This document shows, piece by piece, positions 41,996 to 50,305 of a DNA stretch of 64,000 bases. The stretch's first letter is position 1. Every line of letters begins with the position of its first letter. Under the pieces are notes generated by a model, which had not been told where the DNA came from, did not search any database, and was given only the letters and a program-made list of their open reading frames with translations. Source of the stretch: Orlajensenia sp001423545 (GTDB taxonomy: Bacteria; Actinomycetota; Actinomycetes; Actinomycetales; Microbacteriaceae). The position numbers and the translations under genes are program-made. The DNA lies in NCBI GenBank assembly GCA_001423545.1, contig LMOK01000001.1, forward strand, positions 310,001-374,000. Direction: 5' to 3'.

Positions 41996-43807
41996 TCAGT
42001 GCGAGCGGCCGAGCCTCTTGCGCAGCAGTTCGATGCGGGCCTGCAGCTGCGTGACGCTGGCCTGCGGGACGGCAGGCCCTCCGCACAGCCGACGCAGTTC
42101 GGTGTGGATCATCGCGTGCGGCTCCCCCGACAGCTTCGACCACATGCCGACCAGACTCGAAAGGAGGGTGCGCTGCTCCTTGATGGTGCGGTACAGCGGA
42201 ACGTCTTCCGGTTCGGCATCCTCCGGAGCGTTCCGGCGCCGATCCGTCGCTCGTCGGGCCTGGCGCGCCTGACGGGTGCGCAGCAGGTCGGAGACCTGCT
42301 CGGGCTCCAGAAGCCCCGGGATGCCGATGAAGTCCAGCTCCTCGAGGCTGCCGGGCTCGGCCAGATCGCCGTACTCGTGGCCGTCGAAGAGCACCCTGTC
42401 GAAGTCCGCACTCGCGGCCAGCGCTTCGAAGCTGAACTCGTCGGTGAGCGCCTCCGAGGCCCGGTCCTCCTTGTTCGCCGAGGCCACCATCGCGTCCTCG
42501 GGGTTGAACATGTCTCCCTCGGCCTCGTCGTCACGACGCCGATCGAGGGCGTGGTCGCGCTCGAGTTCGAGGGCGGAGGCGAGGGCCATGAGAATCGGCA
42601 CGTTCGGCAGGAACACGGATGCCGTCTCTCCCCGACGGCGGGCCCGCACGAAGCGACCGATGGCCTGGGCGAAGAACAGCGGAGTCGACGAGCTCGTCGC
42701 ATAGACGCCCACCGCGAGGCGGGGAACGTCGACGCCCTCGGAGACCATGCGCACCGCGACCAGCCAGCGGCTGGTGTTGCCGGCGAACTGCTCGATCCTG
42801 TCGCTGGCCTCCTTCTCGTCGGAGAGCACGACCGTCGGCGGCTGGCCGGTGATGTCCTGCAGGATCGCCGCATACGCCCGCGCCATGGTCTGGTCGGTCG
42901 CGATCACCAGGCCGCCGGCATCCGGGATCGTGTGTCGCACCTCGGTCAGACGACGATCGGCAGCGCGCAGCACCGCCGGGATCCACTCCCCCTTCGGCTC
43001 GAGCGCCGTGCGCCAGGCCTGCGAGGTGATGTCCTTGGTGTTCCCCTCGCCGAGCCGGGCCTCCATCTCGTCGCCGGCGCGCGTGCGCCACTTCATCGAG
43101 CCGTTGTAGACCATGAACATCACGGGGCGCACGACGCCGTCGGCGAGAGCACGGCCGTAGCCGTAGTTGTAATCGGTCAGAGAGGTGCGGATTCCGTGCT
43201 CATCGGGCGCGTACTGCACGAACGGGATGGGCGCGGTGTCGGAGCGGAACGGCGTTCCCGTGAGGGAGAGCCGGCGTGTGGCCGGCTCGAAGGCCTCACG
43301 GATGGCGTCACCCCAGCTCAGGGCGTCTCCGCCGTGGTGCACCTCGTCGAGGATCACGAGGGTACGGCCCGACTGGGTGAGCTCGCGGTGCAGGGCGGCG
43401 CGGGCCGCGACCTGGGCGTAGGTGACGGCGATGCCGTGGAAGTGCCTGCCGTAGCTGCCGTGGGCATTGCGGAAGTACGGATCGAGACGGATGCCGGCCC
43501 TGGCCGCGGCGTCCGCCCACTGCTTCTTGAGGTGCTCGGTGGGCGCCACCACGGTGATGCGGTCGATGATGCCGCGACCGCGGAGTTCCGCCGCCAGACG
43601 GAGCGCGAACGTGGTCTTGCCTGCGCCGGGCGTCGCGGCGGCGAGGAAGTCGCGCGGCTGCTTCTCGAAGTAGGCGTCGAGGGCCTCGGCCTGCCAGGCA
43701 CGCAGCTTGGTGGCGGTTCCCCAGGCGGCACGATCGGGGAAGGCCGGGGAGAGATGCTCTGCTGCTGCGGTTCCCGGGATGGGGCCTTCCGGCAGCGCTG
43801 TACTCAC
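41996..43807 (-). CDS. SF2 DEAD/DEAH-box helicase (type III restriction Res-like)
   Basis: 603 residues from GTG 43807. Walker A ATPGAGKTT (Thr65 region), DEVHHGGD, SLTGTPFRSD, and motif VI QAIGRFVRARRRG give an SF2 helicase of the RecG/UvrB/Res-subunit type. No nuclease or methylase gene accompanies it, so it is a solitary helicase rather than a restriction system. The C-terminal 180 residues are charged and probably regulatory. TAGATT lies 7 nt before the GTG, a near-leaderless arrangement. It is divergent from the SGNH hydrolase. Confidence 0.88.
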   Translation of the reverse strand: MSTALPEGPIPGTAAAEHLSPAFPDRAAWGTATKLRAWQAEALDAYFEKQPRDFLAAATPGAGKTTFALRLAAELRGRGIIDRITVVAPTEHLKKQWADAAARAGIRLDPYFRNAHGSYGRHFHGIAVTYAQVAARAALHRELTQSGRTLVILDEVHHGGDALSWGDAIREAFEPATRRLSLTGTPFRSDTAPIPFVQYAPDEHGIRTSLTDYNYGYGRALADGVVRPVMFMVYNGSMKWRTRAGDEMEARLGEGNTKDITSQAWRTALEPKGEWIPAVLRAADRRLTEVRHTIPDAGGLVIATDQTMARAYAAILQDITGQPPTVVLSDEKEASDRIEQFAGNTSRWLVAVRMVSEGVDVPRLAVGVYATSSSTPLFFAQAIGRFVRARRRGETASVFLPNVPILMALASALELERDHALDRRRDDEAEGDMFNPEDAMVASANKEDRASEALTDEFSFEALAASADFDRVLFDGHEYGDLAEPGSLEELDFIGIPGLLEPEQVSDLLRTRQARQARRATDRRRNAPEDAEPEDVPLYRTIKEQRTLLSSLVGMWSKLSGEPHAMIHTELRRLCGGPAVPQASVTQLQARIELLRKRLGRSH

Positions 43808-44011
43808 TGGCCCAAATCTACCCGAGTCGGCCGACACTCGACTCCGCGGGGCGTCGTTGCGGGGAGGCCCGAGCCCGATCTCGGGCGTGTCACGGAGAAG
43901 GTCGAGTGTCGCGGCCGGTCCGGTCGGAGCACGGTCGGCGTACCGCTGCCCCGCTCGCCGCGCAGATCGTGCGTGCGCCGCGAGGGCGAAGGTGTGCAGA
44001 ATGGAGGAGCT

Positions 44012-44827
44012 ATGACGAGTGAAACGAGTTCCGGTCCCCTGCATCCCTGGTCGCGCTATGTGGCGCTGGGCGACTCGTTCACCGAAGGCATCGGCGATCC
44101 TGAGCCGAGTCGGCCGGGTGGCCATCGCGGCTGGGCCGATCGCGTCGCGGAGGTGCTCGCGCAGGGCTCAGACGACTTCGCCTACGGCAATCTCGCCGTG
44201 CGCGGCAAGCTCATCCAGCAGATCCTCGACGAGCAGGTCGAACCGGCTCTCGCGCTGCGGCCCGACCTCATCACCATCTCGGCGGGCGGCAACGACGTCA
44301 TCCGTCCGGGCTCCGACCCCGACCTCGTGTCGGGCACGTTCGAGCAGATCATCGAGCGCCTCACCAGTGATCGCGCCACGGTCGTCATCTTCACGGCGAC
44401 GGATGTCGGTTTCTCGCCCGTGTTCCGCGGCATCCGCGGCAAGGTGGCCATCTACAACGAGAACATCCGCACCATCGCCACGCGGTACGACTGCGTCGTA
44501 GCCGACCAGTGGGGCTTCACGCCCATCCAGGACACGCGCATGTGGGCGCCCGATCGCCTGCACCTGAACCCTCTCGGACACCACGAGGTGGCACGTCTCG
44601 TGCTCTCCTCGCTCAACGTCGAGAACTCGCTCGAGCCCCTGAAGCCCGAGCCGTTGCCGACAGCGACCTGGCGACAGGCGCGTGGTGAGGACATCCAGTG
44701 GGCGAGGGAGTACCTGGTGCCGTGGGTGCTGCGCCGCATCCGTCACCAGTCGTCCGGTGACCACGTGCTGCCGAAGCGGCCGGATGCCGTTCCCTACGAG
44801 GTGTTGGACGTCGACTCTTCCCGCTGA
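44012..44827 (+). CDS. SGNH/GDSL hydrolase
   Basis: 271 residues from ATG 44012 behind GGAGGAG. Block I reads ALGDSFTEG (Ser nucleophile), block III has SAGGNDVIRPG (Gly and Asn), and block V has PDRLHLNPLGH (Asp and His). There is no signal peptide, so it is probably cytoplasmic. The substrate may be a carbohydrate ester or lipid; the family is broad. It is divergent from the helicase and convergent with the D,D-carboxypeptidase, with an intergenic repeat after it. Confidence 0.9.
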   Translation: MTSETSSGPLHPWSRYVALGDSFTEGIGDPEPSRPGGHRGWADRVAEVLAQGSDDFAYGNLAVRGKLIQQILDEQVEPALALRPDLITISAGGNDVIRPGSDPDLVSGTFEQIIERLTSDRATVVIFTATDVGFSPVFRGIRGKVAIYNENIRTIATRYDCVVADQWGFTPIQDTRMWAPDRLHLNPLGHHEVARLVLSSLNVENSLEPLKPEPLPTATWRQARGEDIQWAREYLVPWVLRRIRHQSSGDHVLPKRPDAVPYEVLDVDSSR

Positions 44828-44881
44828 CCGAGTAGCGCCTCCGTCCCGCTGATCGAGTAGCGACCGAGCGCAGCGCCCCTT

Positions 44882-44969
44882 CCGCTCGCTGAGGGCCGAG
44901 CGAAGCGACCGCCCGAAGTGCACCTGAGACCGCGCTTCGGCCGCGACTGCGTCGGGCCTCAGCGAGCGG
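44882..44969. repeat. Dispersed palindromic intergenic repeat, copy 2
   Basis: 18-bp terminal inverted repeats with one mismatch (44882-44899 and 44952-44969) enclose about 52 bp. The core (CGCTTCGGCCGCG) is shared with copies at 14314-14400 and 62871-63020. Just upstream (44837-44876) is a related CGAGTAGCGACCGAGCGCAG sequence. It lies between convergent genes. Confidence 0.8.
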
Positions 44970-45023
44970 GTCCAGCCGCGACCCCGTCTGGCTTCGGCGA
45001 GCGGCAACGCCGTCGGTGTCGCC

Positions 45024-46259
45024 CTACAGCTCCCCCGGGTGACTCAGGCGCCAGCCCGCATCCGGACCACTGATCGAACCCATCAGCACGAGCGGCACCT
45101 CGATGGTCTGCTCGCCCACGGTGAAGGTGAGGGAGCCCACGGTGTCGCCGTCCTCGGCTTCCTGCACGGCCTCGGCCTTCGCGACGGCGCTGACAGCGGT
45201 GTCCGACCAGGTCAGAACCGACGCGTCCTTCGCACTCACGGCCGTCGCGGTGTCGCCCCACAACGACGTGTACGTGGCCGCCGGTGCCCCCTCCGTCGTC
45301 AACTGCACCTCGTGGAACCCGGCGGCGACCCCGTCGAGCACCGTGCCGACGGCCTCGTCGAGCACGTCGTGGTCCCCCATCGAGGCTCCGCCGAGCAGGG
45401 TGCCGACCACCGTGACCGACTGCGAGCCGACGGTGTACTTCGCGGAGAAGAGCAGCGTGGCGCCGGAGTTGTCGTTGGTGCCCGTCTTGATGCCGTCGAC
45501 GCCGTGAGTGCCCAGCATCTTGTTGGTGTTCTGCACGACACCCACGCCCGGGATGTCGGCGCTCTTCTGCGACACGATCGAGGTCAGGGTCGGCTCGGCC
45601 ACGGCGATCTTCGCCAGGGCGACCAGATCTGTCGGGCTGCTCGCACTGGAGTCGGAGAGACCGCTGGTGTCGGCGACGGTGGTGTTCGTGAGGCCGTGGT
45701 CGGCAACCCACGTCTGGGCGGCCTCCAGGTAGGCGTCCACGGATCCGAAGGCCCAGATGGCGAGCGACTGGCTGTAGTTGCCCGCCGACGGCAGGAGCAT
45801 GACCGTCAGCGACTGCTTCTCGCTGAGCTCGAGTCCGGCCGAGACCGGGGCCACCGAGGCGTTCTCCGCCACCTGCTCGTAGTAGATGTCGACGTCGGCG
45901 TCCGTGTACGTGATCGTCGGCCCCTCCTCGCCCTCGGCGATGGGCTTGGCGTCGAGCACGACGAGGGCCGTGATCACCTTGGTGATGCTCGCGATCGGCA
46001 CGGCGGCATCCGGGTCCCCGTGCGAGCCGAGAAGCCCGTCGAAGCCGACGGCGCCGACTGCTCCGCTGCCGAAGTCGGGCCACGTCAGTTGGGCGGCCGG
46101 CTGTGTGGCGACCGTCGGTTGGGTGACGGATGCCGCTGTCGCGGGAACCGCCGCCGTGAGCGTGGTCGTGCCGTAGATGACAGCGGCGAGAACGAGGGCG
46201 AGAGCGCTGAACACGAGGATTCTGCGACGTCGATAGACCTGGCGTCGGGAGAGGGGCAT
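45024..46259 (-). CDS. D-alanyl-D-alanine carboxypeptidase
   Basis: 411 residues. An Arg-rich start and transmembrane helix (about residues 13-33) anchor it outside. The S11 motifs are SITK (nucleophile Ser), SAGN and GIKTGTND, and a domain like the PBP5 C-terminal part follows. It trims the terminal D-Ala from peptidoglycan stem peptides. TAGACT lies 6 nt before the ATG (46266-46271), inside the stop region of the preceding methyltransferase gene, so transcription is independent and leaderless. Confidence 0.92.
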   Translation of the reverse strand: MPLSRRQVYRRRRILVFSALALVLAAVIYGTTTLTAAVPATAASVTQPTVATQPAAQLTWPDFGSGAVGAVGFDGLLGSHGDPDAAVPIASITKVITALVVLDAKPIAEGEEGPTITYTDADVDIYYEQVAENASVAPVSAGLELSEKQSLTVMLLPSAGNYSQSLAIWAFGSVDAYLEAAQTWVADHGLTNTTVADTSGLSDSSASSPTDLVALAKIAVAEPTLTSIVSQKSADIPGVGVVQNTNKMLGTHGVDGIKTGTNDNSGATLLFSAKYTVGSQSVTVVGTLLGGASMGDHDVLDEAVGTVLDGVAAGFHEVQLTTEGAPAATYTSLWGDTATAVSAKDASVLTWSDTAVSAVAKAEAVQEAEDGDTVGSLTFTVGEQTIEVPLVLMGSISGPDAGWRLSHPGEL

Positions 46260-46263
46260 CGGA

Positions 46264-47097
46264 TCAGTCTAGGTCGAGGGACCTGTGCTCCCGGTCGACG
46301 CGCAGGGCGTACGCGACGACGGCGCTGGCCGAGGCGACGTTCAGCGAATCGACCCCGTGCAGCATCGGGACCGTCACGACGGTGTCGGCCGCCGCGAGGG
46401 CGGTGCGACTCAGGCCGTCGCCCTCGCTGCCGAAGACGAGTGCGATGCGCTCGGGAGGATCGGCTGCATAGTCGGGCAGGCTCACCGCGTCGTCAGCGAG
46501 GGCGAGCGCGGCGATCTCGAAGCCGGCGTCGTGCAGCAGAGCGGTCGCCTCGTCCCACTCGGGCAGGCGTGCCCACGGCACCTGCAGCACCGTGCCCATG
46601 CTCACGCGCACGCTGCGGCGGTAGAGCGGATCGGCGCACCGCGGGGTGACGAGCACGGCGTCGACGCCGAGGCCGGCCGAGGAGCGGAAGATGGCGCCGA
46701 CGTTCGTGTGATCGACGATGTCCTCGAGGATGACGACGCGGCGCGCGTCTTTCAGAAGCTCGGCGACCGACGGGTTCTCCGGCCTGTGCATGGCCGCCAG
46801 CGCGCCGCGATGCAGGTGGTAACCCGTGAGCTGCTCGAGCAGCTTCGCCCCGCCGACGAACACGGGGACGTCGGGGAAGTCGGCAAGGAGGGGTTCGACA
46901 TCCGCCAGCCACTTCTCCTGGAGCAGAACCGAACGCGGCACGTGCCCGGCCGCCAGTGCGCGCGTGATGACCTTCGTCGACTCCGCGATGTAGAGACCGC
47001 CCTCGGGCTCGGTGACGCGCCGCAGGGCGACGTCGGTGAGACGCGCGTAGTCGGAGAGGCCGTCGGCCTCGAGGTCGGTGATGCGGATGACGTGCAC
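46264..47097 (-). CDS. SpoU/TrmH family RNA methyltransferase
   Basis: 277 residues from GTG 47097, preceded by GAGGGGAA. SPOUT motifs are present: a motif 1-like NVGAIFRSSAGLGVDAVLV, motif 2 as IALVFGSEGDGLS, and motif 3 as HGVDSLNVASASAVVAYAL. It methylates the 2'-O-ribose of an rRNA or tRNA residue. An N-terminal substrate-binding extension (about residues 15-105) is typical of the rRNA-specific members. The exact target is not known. It is divergent from the Sir2 gene. Confidence 0.9.
   Translation of the reverse strand: MHVIRITDLEADGLSDYARLTDVALRRVTEPEGGLYIAESTKVITRALAAGHVPRSVLLQEKWLADVEPLLADFPDVPVFVGGAKLLEQLTGYHLHRGALAAMHRPENPSVAELLKDARRVVILEDIVDHTNVGAIFRSSAGLGVDAVLVTPRCADPLYRRSVRVSMGTVLQVPWARLPEWDEATALLHDAGFEIAALALADDAVSLPDYAADPPERIALVFGSEGDGLSRTALAAADTVVTVPMLHGVDSLNVASASAVVAYALRVDREHRSLDLD
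46266..46271 (-). promoter_or_regulatory. Leaderless -10 box of the D,D-carboxypeptidase gene
   Basis: TAGACT on the minus strand, 6 nt before the ATG; it overlaps the stop codon of the upstream methyltransferase gene. Confidence 0.55.
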
Positions 47098-47191
47098 GGG
47101 TTCCCCTCGTTCGGTACCCCATCGTCGCAGCCTGCGAAACAATCCGGAAAACTGCAGTGCCTAGACTCGTTACACCGGCGCAAGGAGTGGG

Positions 47192-48040
47192 ATGACCGAC
47201 ACGGTTCTGGAACTGACCGACGAGCAGCGCGTCGGAGTGAGCGCTGCCGTCGATCTCATGCGCGGCCGCTCGACCCTGGTGCTGACCGGCGCCGGCGTCT
47301 CGACCGACTCCGGAATCCCCGACTACCGCGGCGCCGGCGCACCGGTGCGCAATCCGATGACGTTCCAGCAGTACCTCGCCGACGACCGCTACCGCCGCCG
47401 CTACTGGGCCGGCAGTCACCTCGGCTGGCGGCGTTTCGCCCAGGCCGGACCCAACGCCGGCCATCGACTGCTCGCCGAGCTCGAGGCATCCGGAGTCGTC
47501 AGCGGCATCGTCACGCAGAACGTCGACGGACTGCACACCCGCGCCGGATCCACGCGGGTGGTGCCTCTGCACGGCTCGATGGACAGCGTGGTCTGCCTGC
47601 ACTGCGGGCAGTTCTTCGCGCGGTCCGACATCGCCCAGCGGCTGACGGATGCGAATCCCTGGCTCACGGAGGACGAGGCGGCACGCCTCGCACCCGACGG
47701 CGACGCCGATGTCACCGAGATCGACGCGTTCGTCGTTCCCGAGTGCACTGTGTGCGGCGGAATGCTGAAGCCCGACGTGGTGTTCTTCGGCGAGTTCGTG
47801 CCGCGCGAGAGGTTCCGCGAGGCGCAGGCCATGCTCACGGCATCCGATGTTCTGATGGTCGCCGGGTCGTCGCTGGTCGTGAACTCCGGCATCCGTCTGG
47901 TCGAGCAGGCACGCCGCCAACGCACGCCGATCATCGTCGTCAACCGCGGCATCACCAAGGGCGACGGCCGCGCGGTCGTGAAGATCGACGCCGGCACCAC
48001 CGAGGTGCTGCGCTCGATCTCCGAGCAGCTCGCCGCCTGA
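47192..48040 (+). CDS. Sir2-family NAD-dependent deacetylase
   Basis: 282 residues. Sirtuin motifs: GAGVSTDSGIPDYRG, TQNVDGLH, catalytic His in PLHGSMD, a four-Cys zinc site (CLHC and CTVC), and an NAD-binding AGSSLVV. It removes acyl groups from lysines using NAD+; Sir2 class II or III is likely because of the extra insertion between the two CxxC pairs. An AAGGAG site precedes ATG. TAGACT (about 47162-47167) is a plausible -10 box. It is convergent with the glycosyltransferase across a hairpin. Confidence 0.93.
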   Translation: MTDTVLELTDEQRVGVSAAVDLMRGRSTLVLTGAGVSTDSGIPDYRGAGAPVRNPMTFQQYLADDRYRRRYWAGSHLGWRRFAQAGPNAGHRLLAELEASGVVSGIVTQNVDGLHTRAGSTRVVPLHGSMDSVVCLHCGQFFARSDIAQRLTDANPWLTEDEAARLAPDGDADVTEIDAFVVPECTVCGGMLKPDVVFFGEFVPRERFREAQAMLTASDVLMVAGSSLVVNSGIRLVEQARRQRTPIIVVNRGITKGDGRAVVKIDAGTTEVLRSISEQLAA

Positions 48041-48101
48041 GGCCGGCTGAGCAGCCGCCGTCAGGCCGTGCCTCGATACAGGCCCGATCGGCGTTGCGGA
48101 G

Positions 48102-48130
48102 CGAGAACAGCCTGATATGGCCTGTTCTCG
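48102..48130. terminator. Hairpin between Sir2 and glycosyltransferase genes
   Basis: CGAGAACAG (48102-48110) pairs with CTGTTCTCG (48122-48130) around an AT-rich loop. It lies between convergent genes; no U-tract is evident. Confidence 0.5.
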
Positions 48131-48168
48131 GGGATTCGGCCTGTCTCTCGGGTGCCCAGAAGCCGCCG

Positions 48169-49269
48169 TCAGCGCTGGCGCCGACGAGCCACGGTCTCCT
48201 CGAGCACACCGAGCAGGGTGCGGGCGGATGCCGCCCACGTGAAGGTCGCTGCGCGCTCGAGTCCGAGTGCCGATCGTCGCTGCCACTCCTCCGGCTCGTC
48301 GAGCCGGGTCACGGCGGCTGCGAGGTCCCGGGCGTCGTCGACGTCGAAGTAGAGGGCAGCGTCGCCACCGATCTCGCGGAAGATCGGGATGTCGCTGACG
48401 ACGACCGGCGTTCCGACGCTCATGGCCTCGACCAGCGGGATGCCGAAGCCCTCGTCGCGCGATGCCGTCACGAGAGCCGTCGCCGAGCGCAGGGTCTCGG
48501 CGTACTCGGCGTCGGTCGCTCCGTCGTGGAAGACCAGCAGCGCGGAGGGGGCGAGCTTCTGCAGTCGCGCGCGCTCGGCCTCGCTCACCCGGCTCATCAG
48601 GTGCAGCTCAGTCCCGGGCAGCGTCGCCACGGCGCGCACCAGGGTGTCGACGTTCTTGTATGGCATGTACGAGCCCATGTAGACGAGCCGGCGCACGGTG
48701 GGCGGCTCGCGCCGGGCGAGCGCGTCGTCGTCGTCGGAGTCGAGAGCCGCGAGCGGCGCTGCGGCGTTCGACACCACGGTGACCGGCTTGCGGGTGAGGT
48801 CGTGCTCGGCGATGAGCGCCGCCGTCGTGTTCGACACCGTGACCACGCCGTCAGCGCGGTTCAGCAGCATCCGCTGCGGCCACCAGGCCAGGTGGTAGAG
48901 GCGCCACAGCAGCCTGATGGGCGCGGCGAGGTCGCGCGGGGGCGTGCGGTTGCGGTAGTAGATCAGGTCGTGCACCGTGAGCAGCAACGCGTAGCGGCGA
49001 CCCCACGACCCCATCGTCTGCATGGGCGTGAACACGACGTCGGGGCGCAGCTTGTTCACGGCACGCGCCACCAACGGCTCGGCGGCGCTGGTCGGCGACG
49101 AGACCAGCTGCCACGGCAGGTCGGGCAGCATGGCGAGCTGGCGGTGATCGCTGATGAGCATGGTCACCGGATGCAGCTTCGCGAGCTCCGTCAGGAGGTT
49201 CGCCGTGTAGCGGCTGATGCCGTCGTGGTGGTCGACCCGCGTGTAGCGGGCGTCGAAGACGATCTTCAC
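48169..49269 (-). CDS. GT4-family glycosyltransferase
   Basis: 366 residues in two Rossmann-like halves. The N-terminal half has HDGISRYTANLLTELAK, and the C-terminal half has LVYMGSYMPYKNVDTLVRAVA and the donor-binding SRDEGFGIPLVEAMSVGTPVVVSD (the E-x7-E motif). It is an inverting or retaining GT-B enzyme using a nucleotide sugar; GT4 enzymes are retaining. The acceptor is unknown. Its ATG overlaps the stop of the upstream alpha/beta hydrolase by 4 nt, so both are co-translated. Confidence 0.9.
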   Translation of the reverse strand: MKIVFDARYTRVDHHDGISRYTANLLTELAKLHPVTMLISDHRQLAMLPDLPWQLVSSPTSAAEPLVARAVNKLRPDVVFTPMQTMGSWGRRYALLLTVHDLIYYRNRTPPRDLAAPIRLLWRLYHLAWWPQRMLLNRADGVVTVSNTTAALIAEHDLTRKPVTVVSNAAAPLAALDSDDDDALARREPPTVRRLVYMGSYMPYKNVDTLVRAVATLPGTELHLMSRVSEAERARLQKLAPSALLVFHDGATDAEYAETLRSATALVTASRDEGFGIPLVEAMSVGTPVVVSDIPIFREIGGDAALYFDVDDARDLAAAVTRLDEPEEWQRRSALGLERAATFTWAASARTLLGVLEETVARRRQR

Positions 49270-50234
49270 GATGCCGCCGGAGTCGCCGGGTCGGAGGTGC
49301 CGGCTTGGTCGGAGGTGCCGGGCGCCTGGGAGGTGCCGGGCGCGTCGGCGGGCACGGCGAGGAACGCCACGATCTGCTGCGCGGCCTCGCGGGGCGTCTC
49401 GTAGTGGATCAGGTGGCCGACGTCGGGGATGACGTGGAGGGCGGCATCCGGGAACAGCTTCTGCACGTCGTGCTGCGCCGAGACCGAGGTGATGTCGTCC
49501 TTGTCGGCGGCGATCAGCAGGGTGCGCGTGGGGATGGCGGTGGCGTATTCGCTCACGTCGTGGCTGACCGAGGCGCGGAACGCCTCGAGCACGACATCGC
49601 GATCGCTGAACGCGGAGAAGTACTGGTCGTGCTGGTCGTGCACGAAGCGTCGCAGCTCGGCATCGTGGGTCTTCACCATGGTCACGCTCATGATGCGCAC
49701 GATGGCCCGGTTGCGGAGCAGGGCGAAGCCCACCTTCTCGGGGAGGGCGGCCGACGCCAGGTAGTAGAACACCGCGAGCCGCGTCATCACGCCACGAGGA
49801 CCGCGCAGGGCCGGCGCGGCGATCGGGTTCACCAGGATCACGTCGTCGACGACGAGTCCGGCGGCGAGGGCGGCCGAGGAGATGATCGAACCGAAGGAGT
49901 GTCCGAGGAGCACGACTCGGCCGGAGAGCCCGAGGCCGGCGATGAAGGCTGCGAGCCAGGCCGCGTAGCCGTCGATGTCGTGCGCGCTCCGCAGGGGCGC
50001 CGACGCGCCGAATCCGGGCAGGTCGGGAGAGATGATGTGACGGCCCGGCAGCTGCGCGACGACAGGTTCGAGCCCATGGTGATCGCCGCGGAAGCCGTGC
50101 ACCAGGACGATGGTCTCGTCGCTCGCAGCGTCGCCGTACTCCCAGTAGCGCGTCTCGGATCCGAGCACCTGGAGCGTGCGTTCGACGACGGGGATGCGCT
50201 CGAGTTGCGCGGCGTAGGGCGAGGAGACTGACAT
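49266..50234 (-). CDS. Alpha/beta hydrolase with repetitive tail
   Basis: 322 residues. Alpha/beta hydrolase core: oxyanion segment VLVHGFRGDHHGLEP, nucleophile in LGHSFGSIISSA, catalytic Asp near AADKDDITS, and His in VIPDVGHLIHYE. The last 30 residues contain 6-residue repeats (AGTSDP-like units) coded by an 18-bp tandem repeat, and are likely unstructured. Substrate unknown. It is probably in an operon with the glycosyltransferase and divergent from the SDR gene. TAAGCT lies 7 nt before the ATG. Confidence 0.85.
   Translation of the reverse strand: MSVSSPYAAQLERIPVVERTLQVLGSETRYWEYGDAASDETIVLVHGFRGDHHGLEPVVAQLPGRHIISPDLPGFGASAPLRSAHDIDGYAAWLAAFIAGLGLSGRVVLLGHSFGSIISSAALAAGLVVDDVILVNPIAAPALRGPRGVMTRLAVFYYLASAALPEKVGFALLRNRAIVRIMSVTMVKTHDAELRRFVHDQHDQYFSAFSDRDVVLEAFRASVSHDVSEYATAIPTRTLLIAADKDDITSVSAQHDVQKLFPDAALHVIPDVGHLIHYETPREAAQQIVAFLAVPADAPGTSQAPGTSDQAGTSDPATPAAS
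49290..49339. repeat. 18-bp tandem repeat in alpha/beta hydrolase tail
   Basis: Copies of GTCGGAGGTGCCGG-like sequence begin at 49290, 49308 and 49326 (18-bp period). In the gene they code for a Gly/Thr/Ser/Ala-rich hexapeptide repeat at the C terminus. Confidence 0.75.
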
Positions 50235-50293
50235 CTCCCCCAGCTTAGGCCGCGCCCTCGCAGTGGGCTGGATGTGCGCTGAGCGCGCCGACC

Positions 50294-50299
50294 TAGACT
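50294..50299 (+). promoter_or_regulatory. Leaderless -10 box of the SDR gene
   Basis: TAGACT lies 6 nt before the ATG at 50306. Confidence 0.5.
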
Positions 50300-50305
50300 C
50301 GGCTC

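Noticed and set aside
29900..42000. A recently acquired genomic island
   Set aside because: The region is functionally accessory, but I saw no integrase, transposase, tRNA junction or attachment repeats, and no obvious composition shift by eye. Only a GC/codon scan could support it.
41996..43807. A restriction-modification or defence system around the Res-like helicase
   Set aside because: No methyltransferase, nuclease or specificity subunit is adjacent, and the neighbours are a CDF transporter and an SGNH hydrolase. Kept as a solitary helicase.
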